A stretch of DNA of 64,000 nt from Pseudomonas frederiksbergensis. GTDB lineage: Bacteria > Pseudomonadota > Gammaproteobacteria > Pseudomonadales > Pseudomonadaceae. Below are positions 27,660 through 40,462 of the stretch, piece after piece. How positions within the stretch are numbered: position 1 is the first letter of the stretch; every line of letters starts with the position of its first letter. The DNA lies in contig NZ_CP017886.1 in the NCBI RefSeq assembly GCF_001874645.1, positions 3,410,001-3,474,000 on the forward strand. Direction: 5' to 3'. The position numbers and the translations under genes were made by a program. Below the pieces are notes generated by a model that saw nothing but the letters and a program-made list of their open reading frames with translations, was not told where the DNA came from and made no database searches.

Positions 27660-28493
27660 GTGCTTGCGACGGCGTTGGTGTTGGTGGCGGCGTTGTTGCA
27701 CGCGGCCTGGAATACCCTGATCAAATTCAGTGCCGAACGGTTATTGGTCGTGGCCTGCATGGACAGCATAGCGATGCTGTTTGTCGCGCTGATGCTGGGC
27801 TTCGTCGCACTGCCACCGATGGACATCTGGCCATGGATACTCGCTTCGGCGGCCTTCGAGTTGCTCTATCGGTATCTGCTGATCCAGGCCTATCGGGTTG
27901 GCGATCTTGGGCTGGTCTATCCACTGATGCGCGGTTTGTCGCCGTTGGTGGTCTTGGCGCTGACACTGATCTTTGCCGGTGAAGTGCTGACGACCCAGCA
28001 GATCCTCGGCATCTTATTGATTCCGTTCGGCATGTTGTGCCTGCTCTGGCAGGGTGGTGGCGGGGAGCGTTTGCCGTGGTCGATGTTGCCGGTGGTGGTG
28101 CTGATCGGCTTGTGTATCGGCTGCTACACCTTCATCGACGGGCAGGCAATACGGCGTTGGTCGCACCCGCTCGATTACCTGGTCTGGGTCACGTTGCTCA
28201 GCGCCTGGCCGTTTCCGCTGTTGGCACTGGTGCGCAAGCGTCCGGCCTTTATGCTGTTCTGGCGTGGACAGTGGCGACTGGGTTTGAGCGTCGGGTTCTG
28301 CGTGTTGTTCAGCTACGCTTTGGTGCTCTGGGCCATGCAATTGGGGTCGATTGCCGAAGCGGCAGCGTTGCGCGAGATCAGTGTGATTCTGGTGGTGCTG
28401 TTCGGCATGCGTTACCTCAAAGAGCCTTTCGGCAGGCCCAGACTCTTGGCCTGCGGGCTGGTGCTGGTCGGTATGCTCGTCATGAAGTTCTGA
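27660..28493 (+). CDS. EamA-family (DMT) transporter
   Basis: The 277-residue membrane protein has about ten hydrophobic segments in two EamA repeats (LATALVLVAALLHAAWNTL, LILASAAFELLYRYLLI-like, and VILVVLFGMRYLKEPF). The GTG start at 27660 follows AAGGAG. Such proteins export metabolites or amino acids; the substrate is unknown. Confidence 0.85.
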   Translation: MLATALVLVAALLHAAWNTLIKFSAERLLVVACMDSIAMLFVALMLGFVALPPMDIWPWILASAAFELLYRYLLIQAYRVGDLGLVYPLMRGLSPLVVLALTLIFAGEVLTTQQILGILLIPFGMLCLLWQGGGGERLPWSMLPVVVLIGLCIGCYTFIDGQAIRRWSHPLDYLVWVTLLSAWPFPLLALVRKRPAFMLFWRGQWRLGLSVGFCVLFSYALVLWAMQLGSIAEAAALREISVILVVLFGMRYLKEPFGRPRLLACGLVLVGMLVMKF

Positions 28494-28528
28494 ATGAACG
28501 TTCACAAATCTCTGAAAAGGAATCCGCA

Positions 28529-28912
28529 ATGACGGTTGCCCTGTGGTGTGTATTGATCGCGATTTTCTTGCCGTACCTGTGCACTGTCATCGCCAAGATT
28601 GGCGGTAGGTTCGGGCTTCGGGATAATCATGATCCGCGAGATTTTCTTGAAAGCCTCGACGGGTTTGCCAGGCGTGCCCACTGGGCCCAGTTGAACAGTT
28701 TTGAAGTAACCCCGGCGTTTGCCGCTGCGGTCATCGTCGCGCATCTGGCCGGCAATGCCGAGCTGGTGACGATCAACGTGCTGTCGGTACTGTTCATCAC
28801 CAGTCGCCTGCTTTACATCATCTGCTACCTGGCAGACTGGGCGACCCTGCGTTCGCTGGTGTGGTTTGTCGGCATGGGGCTGATTGCCAGTTTCTTTTTT
28901 GTATCGATCTGA
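28529..28912 (+). CDS. MAPEG-family membrane protein
   Basis: The 127-residue protein has four hydrophobic segments (VALWCVLIAIFLPYLCTVIAK, then FAAAVIVAHL, VLSVLFITSRLLYIICYLA and WFVGMGLIASFFFV) and the MAPEG layout with conserved NSFE. Human MAPEG proteins make eicosanoids and glutathione adducts; bacterial roles are unclear. AAAAGGAA precedes the ATG. It lies 35 bp after the transporter gene, probably in one unit. Confidence 0.85.
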   Translation: MTVALWCVLIAIFLPYLCTVIAKIGGRFGLRDNHDPRDFLESLDGFARRAHWAQLNSFEVTPAFAAAVIVAHLAGNAELVTINVLSVLFITSRLLYIICYLADWATLRSLVWFVGMGLIASFFFVSI

Positions 28913-28926
28913 CGAAGCAAGATCAA

Positions 28927-28993
28927 GAGATCGCAGGCTTCGCCAGCTCCTACGCTGATTTCTGTAGGAGCTGCCGCAGGCTGTGATCTTTTG
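28927..28993 (+). repeat. REP-type inverted repeat
   Basis: GAGATCGCAGGCTTCGCCAG and GCTGCCGCAGGCTGTGATCT enclose CTCCTAC..GTAGGAG, between the MAPEG gene and mltA. Confidence 0.85.
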
Positions 28994-28996
28994 CTT

Positions 28997-30169
28997 TTAA
29001 GGTTTATCAGCCACCTGCGGGAGCTGCGGCAGCGCCGCGCCTTTTGGCCAGAGCATCCAGATTTGCCCTTGTTGTTTCATGTCGCCGGCCAGTTGCCCGG
29101 CGGCTTCGCCCGTGCCCCAGAACAGGTCGGCACGCACTTCACCGGTGATCGCGCCGCCGGTGTCCTGCGCGGCGACAGGGCGTACCAGTGCGCTGCCATC
29201 AGGGCGAGTGGTGGATAACCACAGCAGACTGCCCAGCGGAATCACCTTGCGATCCACCGCCACGCTGTAACCCGAGGTCAGCGGCACGTTCAGCGAGCCG
29301 CGCGGGCCTTCGTTGCTGTCTGGGTTGCGGTTGAAGAACACGTAGCTCGGGTTGCTGCCAAGCAGTTCAGGGATGCGCGTCGGATGGGCCTTGGCCCAGG
29401 CGCTGATAGCGCCCATGGTCACTTCTTCTTTCTTCAACTCGCCCTGATCCACCAGCCAGCGGCCGATAGGTCGGTACGGGTGACCGTTCTGGTCGGCATA
29501 ACCGATACGCAGTTGGCGGCCATCTTCCAGTTGAATGCGGCCCGAGCCCTGGATTTGCAGGAACTGCAGGTCCATCGGGTCGGTCAGCCACGCCAGCACA
29601 GGCGCCTTGACCCCTTTGGTTTCAATGGCGGCGGCATCGTCGTAAGGCTTGAGCACCCGGCCTTCAAGACGACCGCGCAGACGCTTGCCTTTGAGTTCGG
29701 GGTAAATGCTCTCCAGGGAGACGATGATCATGTCGTCCGGCACACCATAAACCGGCACATTGGCCACCGGGTTCTGCATCAGGCTGCCCGGATAGACCGG
29801 CTCGTAATAGCCGGTGATCAAACCATTGGCATTGCCGCCGGAAGAACGCAGGCCGTAGACCTCCAGATGCTCCTTGAGAAATCCACGAATGGCGTCGGCG
29901 GCTTGCGGTACGTTGGTGGCCGCCGAGCAGGTCGCGCCCCAGACCGGGTCGGCCTTCAGGCGAGTACAGGCGCTGCGCCAGGAACCGAAGCCGGCCAGCA
30001 AGTCGTTATCGGACACCGCCGGCAAGGCTTCCCAGGTCGCGCTGGAGTAGGTGGCGATGGCGTGGGTTTGTGGTTTTGCGGTGTCGCCACTGTTGCAACC
30101 GGCGAGCAGGGCGACCATCGGAGCGGTCCAGAGCAGAGTGTTGCGCCAGGCCTTGAAACGGCTGTTCAT
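28997..30169 (-). CDS. mltA: Membrane-bound lytic murein transglycosylase A
   Basis: Cleaves peptidoglycan to 1,6-anhydro-muropeptides in the periplasm. The 390-residue lipoprotein (lipobox LLAGCNS) carries the MltA domain with GLITGYYEP and the C-terminal 3D domain, whose aspartates appear in VAAQDTGGAITGEVRADLFWG. The start at 30169 (MNSRFKAW) gives a proper lipoprotein signal. Confidence 0.94.
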   Translation of the reverse strand: MNSRFKAWRNTLLWTAPMVALLAGCNSGDTAKPQTHAIATYSSATWEALPAVSDNDLLAGFGSWRSACTRLKADPVWGATCSAATNVPQAADAIRGFLKEHLEVYGLRSSGGNANGLITGYYEPVYPGSLMQNPVANVPVYGVPDDMIIVSLESIYPELKGKRLRGRLEGRVLKPYDDAAAIETKGVKAPVLAWLTDPMDLQFLQIQGSGRIQLEDGRQLRIGYADQNGHPYRPIGRWLVDQGELKKEEVTMGAISAWAKAHPTRIPELLGSNPSYVFFNRNPDSNEGPRGSLNVPLTSGYSVAVDRKVIPLGSLLWLSTTRPDGSALVRPVAAQDTGGAITGEVRADLFWGTGEAAGQLAGDMKQQGQIWMLWPKGAALPQLPQVADKP

Positions 30170-30297
30170 GCGGTATTTCCTTTGCAGGTTGCCCGAGCGC
30201 TTCCAGCGTTCAAGCAACCCTTGTTGTTAATAGGGCTATTGGTCTTTGCCGACGACGCGAGGATACTGGCCGCCGTTTCCCGTGACCTGAAGCCACC

Positions 30298-30747
30298 ATG
30301 ACTCTTAAAAGACTTTCTGTTGTATTGCTGGCCTGCCTGACGCTGTCCGCTTGTGGCGGTGTTGATCCGAACTCGCCGCTGGGTCAGCGCAAGGCGATCT
30401 TCAAGCAAATGCTCAAGACCGGCGAAGACCTGGGCGGCATGTTGCGTGGACGCATCCCGTTTGACGGCCCGCGCTTTACTGAGGGTGCGGTCAAACTCGA
30501 CGCCTTGTCCCATGAGCCGTGGAAGCATTTCCCACAGGTTCGCGAGGACGGCAAAACCAGCGCCAAAGACGATGTCTGGCAACAGCAGGCGCGTTTCCAG
30601 GACATGGCCCGCACACTTGAAGCCGCCACCGGTGAATTGGTGATTGCCAGCCAGGCTCAGCCGTACAAGGCCAGTAACCTGGGCCCGGCGGTGCAGAAAG
30701 TCGAAGACGCCTGTAGTGCGTGCCATAAACAGTTTCGTGATCATTGA
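30298..30747 (+). CDS. Cytochrome c' family lipoprotein
   Basis: The 149-residue protein has a lipobox (LTLSACGG) and one haem site CSACH near its C-terminus, the arrangement of the four-helix cytochrome c-prime fold (second half helical). It is likely anchored in the outer face of a membrane. No partner oxidase is adjacent; it starts divergently from mltA. Confidence 0.85.
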   Translation: MTLKRLSVVLLACLTLSACGGVDPNSPLGQRKAIFKQMLKTGEDLGGMLRGRIPFDGPRFTEGAVKLDALSHEPWKHFPQVREDGKTSAKDDVWQQQARFQDMARTLEAATGELVIASQAQPYKASNLGPAVQKVEDACSACHKQFRDH

Positions 30748-30752
30748 TTTAT

Positions 30753-30830
30753 AAAAGATCGCAGCCTGCGGCAGCTCCTACAAGGTTATGTGAACACCTG
30801 TAGGAGCTGCCGCAGGCTGCGATCTTTTGA
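30753..30830 (+). repeat. REP-type inverted repeat
   Basis: AAAAGATCGCAGCCTGCGGC..GCCGCAGGCTGCGATCTTTT with inner CTCCTAC/GTAGGAG, between the cytochrome and the DUF1090 gene. Confidence 0.9.
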
Positions 30831-30845
30831 GTCCATAACGATTTC

Positions 30846-31241
30846 TTACTTATCCAGCTCATCCAGCGCCTGCTGCAATTCCTTGCGGGACTCGGCGAGT
30901 TTGTCTTTGCGTTTGTTGATCTTCTCGGCATCGCCCTTTTTCATGGCCTTGTCGAGTTCGGCCTGACGGCGGCTGACTTCGTGCTTGGCGTCGAGCACCT
31001 TGTTCTCGCGCTCTTTCTTCAAGGAGGCGTCGTTGCAGTGGTCGGTGACTTCGCTCAGGGCTTTCTCCAGGCCAGCCAGCTGCTCGGCATTGCCATGGGG
31101 CCGGGCCTGTTCGATCTGGCTGCTGATGGATTGGCGCTTGGCGGCGCAGCCAGTGAGTTCCGGGGTTTCTTCGGCAGCCATCAGCGGTGCCGCCATGACG
31201 CTACAAAGGGTCAGCACGGCGAGCGGTGAAAGAAATTTCAT
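30846..31241 (-). CDS. DUF1090 exported coiled-coil protein
   Basis: The 131-residue protein has a signal peptide (MKFLSPLAVLTLCSVMAAP) and then a conserved two-Cys helical domain, GCAAKRQSISSQIEQA and DHCNDASL, followed by a long charged coiled coil (SRRQAELDKAMKKGDAEKIN). It matches DUF1090 (E. coli YqjC-like). Periplasmic; function unknown. Confidence 0.88.
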   Translation of the reverse strand: MKFLSPLAVLTLCSVMAAPLMAAEETPELTGCAAKRQSISSQIEQARPHGNAEQLAGLEKALSEVTDHCNDASLKKERENKVLDAKHEVSRRQAELDKAMKKGDAEKINKRKDKLAESRKELQQALDELDK

Positions 31242-31337
31242 AAAGGCTCCGTTTAAAAAATCATCAGATCGGCAGCGGATGGGCTGTTGGAGCGCATCGA
31301 TACCCGTTGGGTTCAAAACTGCCGGCTCTTTGTATAT

Positions 31338-34447
<3,110 letters not shown>

Positions 34448-34465
34448 CTCGATGTTTTCCTGAAT

Positions 34466-35461
34466 TTACCGATGGTGAGTGTCGCCAGCCGGTCGCTGAA
34501 AGTGGCGGACCTGGATCTGGAAACCATTACGTAAGCCTACATAGAGGCTTTCCCCGGGAACGAGTCCCGCAGCGGTGGCCCAGCGGGCCAAATCGTCCTG
34601 TTCAAACCCCAACCAAAGATCACCGCAGGCCTCCCTGGCCCAACTTTGGTTGTGGCTACATAACTCTGTCACTAACAGGCTACCGCCTGGTTGCAGCAAA
34701 CCGGCCATGTGCTTGAGCGCATCGGCTGGCGCGGCGAAATGGTGCAAGACCATGTTCAGTACAACGCAGTCGGCCTCAAGGCTTACGCCATTCAATGCAT
34801 CGGCCAATTGCAGGCTGACGTTAGCCAGCTGCTCACGTTCGCAGACCTGACGCGCCAGTTCGAGCATCGCCGGGCTATTGTCGAGCGCCGTCACCTGACT
34901 GAAGCGGCGCGCCAGTTCCGGCAGAAAGCTGCCATCGCCGGGGCCGACTTCAATCGCTGTGGCACCTTCGCTGAAACTCAACTTGTCGAGCATCGCCAAT
35001 ACGCTTTCGCGGTACTGCGCCAAGCCGGCGATCAAGTCTTGCTGGGCGCGAAACTTTTCCGCAACCCGTGAGAAAAAGTCCTGGCTGGCAGCGGCTCGTT
35101 GTCCGTGGACCTGACTGATTCTTGCCTGTACATCGCTTGGCAAGGTCAGATTGTCCACTTCTTCGAGCAATGCCGCGTGCAGCTTGCCCCCCAGCAGTTC
35201 GGTGTGGGGCAGGGCGCGACGGTAAAAAATCGCATTGCCTTCGCGGCGGGTCGCCACCAGGTCGGCCTGGGCCAGCACCTTCAAGTGGTGGCTCATGCCC
35301 GATTGGCCGGTGGCGAAGATTTGCGCCAGCTCCAGCACGCCGAACGAATCGTTGGCCAGCGCGCGCAAAACGTTCAGCCGCAACGGATCGCCGCCGGCCT
35401 TGCACAAGGCCGCCAGCTCATCGCAGTCGTCATGGCGAATGGAAGGCACGCGTAAATTCAT
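34466..35461 (-). CDS. sahR: SahR-like ArsR regulator fused to a SAM-methyltransferase-type domain
   Basis: A 331-residue two-domain protein. An N-terminal ArsR winged helix (residues about 10-85; LRLNVLRALANDSFGVLELAQI, SGMSHHLKVLAQADLV) is joined to a class I methyltransferase-like domain (ATAIEVGPGDGSFLPELARRF, LNMVLHHFAAP). This is the architecture of SahR, described as a SAH-sensing repressor of methionine-cycle genes in Proteobacteria. The metK gene 18 bp downstream fits that role. No Cys-rich metal site is seen. The symbol is by architecture and context; effector not proven here. Confidence 0.8.
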   Translation of the reverse strand: MNLRVPSIRHDDCDELAALCKAGGDPLRLNVLRALANDSFGVLELAQIFATGQSGMSHHLKVLAQADLVATRREGNAIFYRRALPHTELLGGKLHAALLEEVDNLTLPSDVQARISQVHGQRAAASQDFFSRVAEKFRAQQDLIAGLAQYRESVLAMLDKLSFSEGATAIEVGPGDGSFLPELARRFSQVTALDNSPAMLELARQVCEREQLANVSLQLADALNGVSLEADCVVLNMVLHHFAAPADALKHMAGLLQPGGSLLVTELCSHNQSWAREACGDLWLGFEQDDLARWATAAGLVPGESLYVGLRNGFQIQVRHFQRPAGDTHHR

Positions 35462-35502
35462 AAGGCCAGCAGTCTAGTGATGCGCCGATATCCCCGCAAG
35501 GC

Positions 35503-35526
35503 CAATATCAAAAAGTTTTGATATTG
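35503..35526 (+). promoter_or_regulatory. Perfect 24-bp palindrome, candidate SahR-type operator
   Basis: CAATATCAAAA, two central bases, then TTTTGATATTG: an 11-bp perfect inverted repeat, 41 bp upstream of sahR and about 210 bp upstream of tktA. Position and size fit an ArsR-family dimer site that controls sahR-metK and possibly tktA. Confidence 0.7.
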
Positions 35527-35604
35527 CTCGATAGATGGCACTTCCCGGGCTGCGCTTCACTCTACAAACGAAGCGCGGAAAGGTTTCACCCGACGAATCC
35601 GCAT

Positions 35605-35613
35605 TTATCCACA
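35605..35613 (+). promoter_or_regulatory. Perfect DnaA-box sequence in the tktA leader
   Basis: TTATCCACA, identical to the DnaA-box consensus. A single 9-mer can occur by chance, so a role in tktA control is uncertain. Confidence 0.4.
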
Positions 35614-35619
35614 GGAAAA

Positions 35620-35686
35620 ACGCCTCGGATCGACTATCTGTCATTGCCCCGAGGCGTCCGGGTGAGGGAAAATGCTCGCCTTTTTT
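35620..35686 (+). promoter_or_regulatory. Attenuator-like structure in the tktA leader
   Basis: A first stem ACGCCTCGG/CCGAGGCGT (35620-35628 and 35649-35657) is followed by a second stem GGTGAG/CTCGCC (35661-35666 and 35675-35680) and TTTTTT (35681-35686). It ends 48 bp before the tktA ATG. Since the upstream gene points the other way, any terminator here acts on the tktA transcript itself. Confidence 0.55.
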
Positions 35687-35734
35687 CCGTTTCATTTTAT
35701 TCACTCTCGATTCAGAATCCGCAGGAGAACAGCG

Positions 35735-37732
35735 ATGCCCAGCCGTCGTGAGCGTGCCAACGCCATTCGTGCCCTCAGCATGGATGCCGTGCAAAAAGCC
35801 AACAGCGGCCATCCCGGTGCCCCTATGGGTATGGCGGATATCGCCGAAGTGCTTTGGCGTGACTACCTCAAGCACAACCCGAGCAATCCATCGTTTGCCG
35901 ACCGCGACCGGTTCATCCTGTCCAACGGTCACGGCTCGATGTTGATCTACTCGCTGCTGCACCTGACCGGCTACGACCTGTCGATCGATGACCTGAAAAA
36001 CTTCCGCCAACTGCACAGTCGCACCCCGGGCCACCCGGAACTCGGCTACACCCCGGGTGTTGAAACCACCACTGGCCCGTTGGGTCAGGGCCTGGCCAAC
36101 GCCGTGGGTTTTGCCCTGGCAGAAAAAGTCCTGGCGGCGCAGTTCAACCGTCCAGGTCACAACGTTGTCGACCATCACACCTACGTGTTCCTGGGCGATG
36201 GCTGCATGATGGAAGGCATTTCCCATGAAGTCGGCTCCCTGGCCGGTACGCTGGGCCTGGGCAAACTGATCGCCTTCTATGATGACAACGGCATCTCCAT
36301 CGACGGCGAAGTCGAAGGCTGGTTCACCGATGACACCCCGAAGCGTTTCGAAGCCTACAACTGGCAAGTGATCCGCAACGTTGACGGTCACGACCCGGAA
36401 GAGATCAAGACCGCGATCGAGACTGCACGCAAAAGCGACAAACCGACGCTGATCTGCTGCAAAACCACCATCGGCTTCGGTTCGCCGAACAAACAAGGCA
36501 AGGAAGACTGCCACGGCGCCCCACTGGGTGACGCGGAAATCGCTTTGACCCGTGCCGCGCTGAAGTGGAACCACGGCCCGTTCGAAATCCCGGCCGACAT
36601 CTACGCCGAATGGGATGCCAAGGAAGCCGGTCGCGCCGTTGAAGCCGAATGGGACCAGCGTTTCGCTGCCTACTCCGCCGAATTCCCTGAGCTGGCCAAT
36701 GAGTTGGTGCGTCGTCTGAGCGGTGATCTGCCAGCTGACTTCTCTGAAAAAGCTTCGGCCTACATCGCTGAAGTGGCGGCCAAAGGCGAAACTATCGCCA
36801 GCCGTAAAGCCAGCCAGAACGCCCTGAACGCGTTCGGCCCGCTGCTGCCGGAAATGCTTGGTGGTTCGGCTGACCTGGCCGGCTCCAACCTGACCCTGTG
36901 GAAAGGTTGCAAAGGTGTCAGCGCTGAAGACGCCAGCGGCAACTACATGTACTACGGCGTTCGCGAGTTCGGCATGACTGCCATCATGAACGGCGTTGCC
37001 CTGCACGGCGGTCTGGTGCCTTACGGCGCAACCTTCCTGATGTTCATGGAATACGCCCGCAACGCCGTGCGCATGTCCGCCCTGATGAAGCAGCGCGTGA
37101 TTCATGTTTACACCCACGACTCCATCGGTCTGGGCGAAGACGGTCCGACTCACCAGCCAATCGAGCAACTGGCCAGCCTGCGCTGCACGCCGAACCTCGA
37201 CACCTGGCGTCCAGCCGATGCCGTTGAATCGGCAGTGGCCTGGAAGAACGCTCTGGAGCGTAAAGATGGTCCTTCGGCACTGATCTTCTCGCGTCAGAAC
37301 CTGCAGCACCAAACCCGTGACGCGGTGCAGATCGAACTGATCAACCGTGGTGGTTACGTGCTCAAGGATTGCGCAGGCGAGCCTGAGCTGATCCTGATCT
37401 CCACCGGTTCGGAAGTCGGTCTGGCCGTTCAGGCCTACGACAAACTGACTGAACAGGGCCGCAAGGTGCGCGTGGTTTCCATGCCATGCACCAGCGTGTT
37501 CGATGCTCAGGACGCCGGCTACAAGCAAGCGGTTCTGCCGTTGCAGGTCAGCGCCCGTATTGCCATCGAGGCCGCTCACGCGGACTACTGGTACAAGTAC
37601 GTGGGCCTGGAAGGTCGTGTTATCGGCATGACCACCTACGGCGAGTCGGCGCCTGCGCCTGCCTTGTTCGAAGAGTTCGGCTTCACCCTGGAAAACATCC
37701 TGGGTCAGGCTGAAGAGTTGCTGGAAGACTAA
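35735..37732 (+). CDS. tktA: Transketolase
   Basis: Thiamine-diphosphate enzyme of the pentose phosphate pathway, moving two-carbon units between sugar phosphates. The 665-residue protein (start after AGGAG) carries [20 protein letters not shown], the ThDP motif [18 protein letters not shown] with IAFYDDN, and the C-terminal transketolase domain [15 protein letters not shown]. It heads a unit with epd, pgk and fba, linking sugar-phosphate and pyridoxal-phosphate precursors. Confidence 0.97.
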   Translation: MPSRRERANAIRALSMDAVQKANSGHPGAPMGMADIAEVLWRDYLKHNPSNPSFADRDRFILSNGHGSMLIYSLLHLTGYDLSIDDLKNFRQLHSRTPGHPELGYTPGVETTTGPLGQGLANAVGFALAEKVLAAQFNRPGHNVVDHHTYVFLGDGCMMEGISHEVGSLAGTLGLGKLIAFYDDNGISIDGEVEGWFTDDTPKRFEAYNWQVIRNVDGHDPEEIKTAIETARKSDKPTLICCKTTIGFGSPNKQGKEDCHGAPLGDAEIALTRAALKWNHGPFEIPADIYAEWDAKEAGRAVEAEWDQRFAAYSAEFPELANELVRRLSGDLPADFSEKASAYIAEVAAKGETIASRKASQNALNAFGPLLPEMLGGSADLAGSNLTLWKGCKGVSAEDASGNYMYYGVREFGMTAIMNGVALHGGLVPYGATFLMFMEYARNAVRMSALMKQRVIHVYTHDSIGLGEDGPTHQPIEQLASLRCTPNLDTWRPADAVESAVAWKNALERKDGPSALIFSRQNLQHQTRDAVQIELINRGGYVLKDCAGEPELILISTGSEVGLAVQAYDKLTEQGRKVRVVSMPCTSVFDAQDAGYKQAVLPLQVSARIAIEAAHADYWYKYVGLEGRVIGMTTYGESAPAPALFEEFGFTLENILGQAEELLED

Positions 37733-37771
37733 AATACGACGCGGCGGTTCTGTAGCCGCCGCGGTTCCTGT

Positions 37772-37849
37772 GTAGGAGCTGCCGCAGGCTGCGATCTTTT
37801 GATCTTCGGTTGTTAAGATCAAAAGATCGCAGCCTGCGGCAGCTCCTAC
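37772..37849 (+). repeat. REP pair as a perfect 35-bp inverted repeat
   Basis: GTAGGAGCTGCCGCAGGCTG and onward to TTGATCTT (35 bp), an 8-bp centre, then its exact reverse complement. The two REP arms are in tail-to-tail order and together can fold into one very strong hairpin between tktA and epd. Confidence 0.92.
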
Positions 37850-37902
37850 TGGGGATTGTGTTGTTAGCGAGAATTCGTCTGCCTGCGTCTATCGAGAACC
37901 CC

Positions 37903-38958
37903 ATGCCTCAACCGCGTCCTTACAAAGTTGCACTCAACGGCTACGGCCGGATTGGTCGTTGCGTCTTGCGTGCTTTGTTCGAGCGAGGGGCGGCTGCCGG
38001 GTTTGAAATTGTGGCAATCAACGATCTGGCTGATATGGCCAGCATCGAATACCTGACACGCTTTGACTCCACCCACGGGCGTTTTCCCGGTGAGGTGAAG
38101 GTCGACGGCGATTGTCTGCATATTAATGGCAACTGCGTGAAGGTCCTGCGCAGTGCCACCCCCGAAGGCATCGATTGGGCGTCGTTGGGCGTCGATCTGG
38201 TGCTTGAGTGCTCCGGCGCTTACCACACTCGCGCAGACGGCCAGCGTTTCCTAGACGCCGGCGCGCCGCGTGTGCTGTTTTCCCAGCCGATGGCCAGCGA
38301 AGCGGATGTCGACGCCACCATCGTCTACGGCGTCAATCAGGATTGCCTGACCGGCGATGAACTGCTGGTGTCCAACGCGTCCTGCACCACCAACTGCGGC
38401 GTGCCGTTGTTGCGTCTGCTGGATCAGGCCTTTGGCCTGGACTTCGTGTCGATCACCACGATTCACTCGGCGATGAACGACCAGCCGGTGATCGACGCCT
38501 ACCACCACGAAGACCTGCGCCGCACCCGTTCGGCGTTCCAGTCGGTGATCCCGGTGTCTACCGGTCTGGCGCGTGGTATCGAGCGCCTGCTGCCGGAACT
38601 TGCCGGGCGAATTCAGGCCAAAGCTGTACGCGTGCCGACGGTCAACGTGTCTTGCCTCGACATCACGATGCAAACCGTCACCGACACCGACGCCGCCGAG
38701 GTCAACCGGATCCTGCGCGAGGCCGCCACCAGCGGCCCGCTCAAGGGGCTGTTGGCGTACACCGAATTGCCTCACGCCAGTTGTGATTTCAACCATGACC
38801 CACATTCGGCGATCGTCGATGCCAGTCAGACCCGCGTTTCCGGCCCAAGGCTGGTGAACGTGCTGGCCTGGTTCGACAATGAATGGGGTTTTGCCAACCG
38901 AATGTTGGATGTTGCAGAACACTATCTGCAAACAGCGACTAACAAACCTGCTCTCTAA
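37903..38958 (+). CDS. epd: Erythrose-4-phosphate dehydrogenase
   Basis: NAD-dependent GAPDH-family enzyme, first step of pyridoxal-phosphate synthesis from erythrose 4-phosphate. The 351 residues have [14 protein letters not shown], the catalytic Cys in [14 protein letters not shown], and [17 protein letters not shown] with LRRTR, which mark Epd rather than glycolytic GapA. Start at 37903 avoids the REP sequence that fills the longer open frame. A preceding REP hairpin separates it from tktA. Confidence 0.93.
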   Translation: MPQPRPYKVALNGYGRIGRCVLRALFERGAAAGFEIVAINDLADMASIEYLTRFDSTHGRFPGEVKVDGDCLHINGNCVKVLRSATPEGIDWASLGVDLVLECSGAYHTRADGQRFLDAGAPRVLFSQPMASEADVDATIVYGVNQDCLTGDELLVSNASCTTNCGVPLLRLLDQAFGLDFVSITTIHSAMNDQPVIDAYHHEDLRRTRSAFQSVIPVSTGLARGIERLLPELAGRIQAKAVRVPTVNVSCLDITMQTVTDTDAAEVNRILREAATSGPLKGLLAYTELPHASCDFNHDPHSAIVDASQTRVSGPRLVNVLAWFDNEWGFANRMLDVAEHYLQTATNKPAL

Positions 38959-38983
38959 AACAGCTATCCAGGAAATGCGACCC

Positions 38984-40147
38984 ATGACCGTGTTGAAGAT
39001 GTCCGACCTCGATCTGCAAGGTAAGCGCGTATTGATCCGCGAAGACCTCAACGTCCCAGTCAAGGACGGTGTTGTCACCAGCGATGCGCGAATCCTGGCC
39101 TCGCTGCCGACCATCAAGCTGGCCCTGGAAAAAGGCGCGGCCGTGATGGTCTGCTCGCACCTGGGCCGTCCGACCGAAGGTGAGTTCTCGGCCGAGAACA
39201 GCCTCAAGCCAGTCGCGGACTATTTGAGCAAGGCTCTGGGTCGTGAAGTGCCGCTGGTGTCCGACTACCTGGGCGGCGTTGACGTCAAGGCGGGCGACAT
39301 CGTGCTGTTCGAGAACGTGCGCTTCAACAAAGGCGAGAAAAAGAACGCTGACGAACTGGCCCAGCAATACGCCGCGCTGTGCGACGTGTTCGTGATGGAC
39401 GCCTTTGGCACCGCTCACCGTGCCGAGGGTTCGACCCACGGCGTGGCCAAGTTCGCCAAAGTCGCCGCTGCTGGCCCGCTGCTGGCTGCCGAGCTGGACG
39501 CACTGGGCAAGGCCCTGGGTGCCCCGGCCCAGCCAATGGCAGCTATCGTTGCCGGCTCCAAGGTCTCGACCAAACTCGATGTACTGAACAGCCTGAGCCA
39601 GATCTGCGACCAGTTGATCGTCGGTGGCGGCATCGCCAACACTTTCCTGGCCGCTGCCGGTCACCCGGTCGGCAAATCGCTGTACGAGCCAGACCTGCTG
39701 GACACCGCCCGCGCCATCGCTGCCAAAGTCAGCGTGCCATTGCCGGTCGACGTGGTGGTTGCCAAGGAGTTCGCTGAAAGCGCTACCGCGACCGTCAAGC
39801 TGATCGCCGACGTGGCGGCAGACGACATGATCCTGGACATCGGCCCGCAGACTGCAGCGCACTTCGCTGAGCTGCTGAAGTCGTCGAAAACCATTCTGTG
39901 GAACGGCCCGGTCGGTGTATTCGAATTCGACCAGTTCGGTAACGGTACCAAAGTCCTGGCTCAGGCCATCGCAGACAGCTCGGCGTTCTCCATCGCAGGC
40001 GGCGGCGACACCTTGGCCGCCATCGATAAGTATGGCGTTGCCGAGAAGATCTCCTACATTTCTACCGGTGGCGGCGCGTTCCTCGAGTTCGTCGAAGGCA
40101 AAGTGCTGCCAGCCGTTGAAGTCCTGGAAAGCCGGGCAAAGGCCTAA
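38984..40147 (+). CDS. pgk: Phosphoglycerate kinase
   Basis: Transfers phosphate between 1,3-bisphosphoglycerate and ADP. The 387 residues contain [27 protein letters not shown], and the nucleotide-site [17 protein letters not shown] and [13 protein letters not shown]. Start at 38984 with CCAGGA upstream; 25 bp after epd, so they share a transcript. The epd-pgk-fba order is conserved in Pseudomonas. Confidence 0.97.
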   Translation: MTVLKMSDLDLQGKRVLIREDLNVPVKDGVVTSDARILASLPTIKLALEKGAAVMVCSHLGRPTEGEFSAENSLKPVADYLSKALGREVPLVSDYLGGVDVKAGDIVLFENVRFNKGEKKNADELAQQYAALCDVFVMDAFGTAHRAEGSTHGVAKFAKVAAAGPLLAAELDALGKALGAPAQPMAAIVAGSKVSTKLDVLNSLSQICDQLIVGGGIANTFLAAAGHPVGKSLYEPDLLDTARAIAAKVSVPLPVDVVVAKEFAESATATVKLIADVAADDMILDIGPQTAAHFAELLKSSKTILWNGPVGVFEFDQFGNGTKVLAQAIADSSAFSIAGGGDTLAAIDKYGVAEKISYISTGGGAFLEFVEGKVLPAVEVLESRAKA

Positions 40148-40181
40148 GGGCCATCCATTGGCCAGGCAAAGGAGTGTTCAC

Positions 40182-40403
40182 GTGGTCAAGACGTTAGCGA
40201 CATTGATCGCGGCGGGTGTGCTGGCAGGCTGCGGGAGTACCCCGAAAGCCGCGCCGGAACAGGGAACCGGCGCGCCAGACAAGGGCTGTTACCAGGCCGA
40301 CTGGCAAGCGGAGACCAACCCGGTGCTCAACAAACGCTCCGGGCCGGATGGCCTGGATAAATACGAGACACAGACCCCGGCCAAGGAACATGGTTGCCCT
40401 TGA
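40182..40403 (+). CDS. Small lipoprotein of 73 residues
   Basis: The GTG-initiated ORF lies 34 bp after pgk and has AAAGGA upstream. It starts with a lipoprotein signal (VKTLATLIAAGVLAGCG, lipobox LAGC). The mature part of about 55 residues is polar with two Cys (GCYQADWQ and EHGCP). The ORF is too short and compositionally coherent with a signal peptide to be random. Family not recognised. Confidence 0.72.
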   Translation: MVKTLATLIAAGVLAGCGSTPKAAPEQGTGAPDKGCYQADWQAETNPVLNKRSGPDGLDKYETQTPAKEHGCP

Positions 40404-40462
40404 CCGGCCTGACTCACTAATACCCAGCGCAGTGGGCGTGTGCCGACTGCCGAGGAAAATGG

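Noticed and set aside
28037..28912. A 291-codon frame running through the EamA gene end into the MAPEG gene
   Set aside because: Only the last 127 codons are the MAPEG gene, with its own AAAAGGAA and ATG; the first part is out of frame with the transporter.
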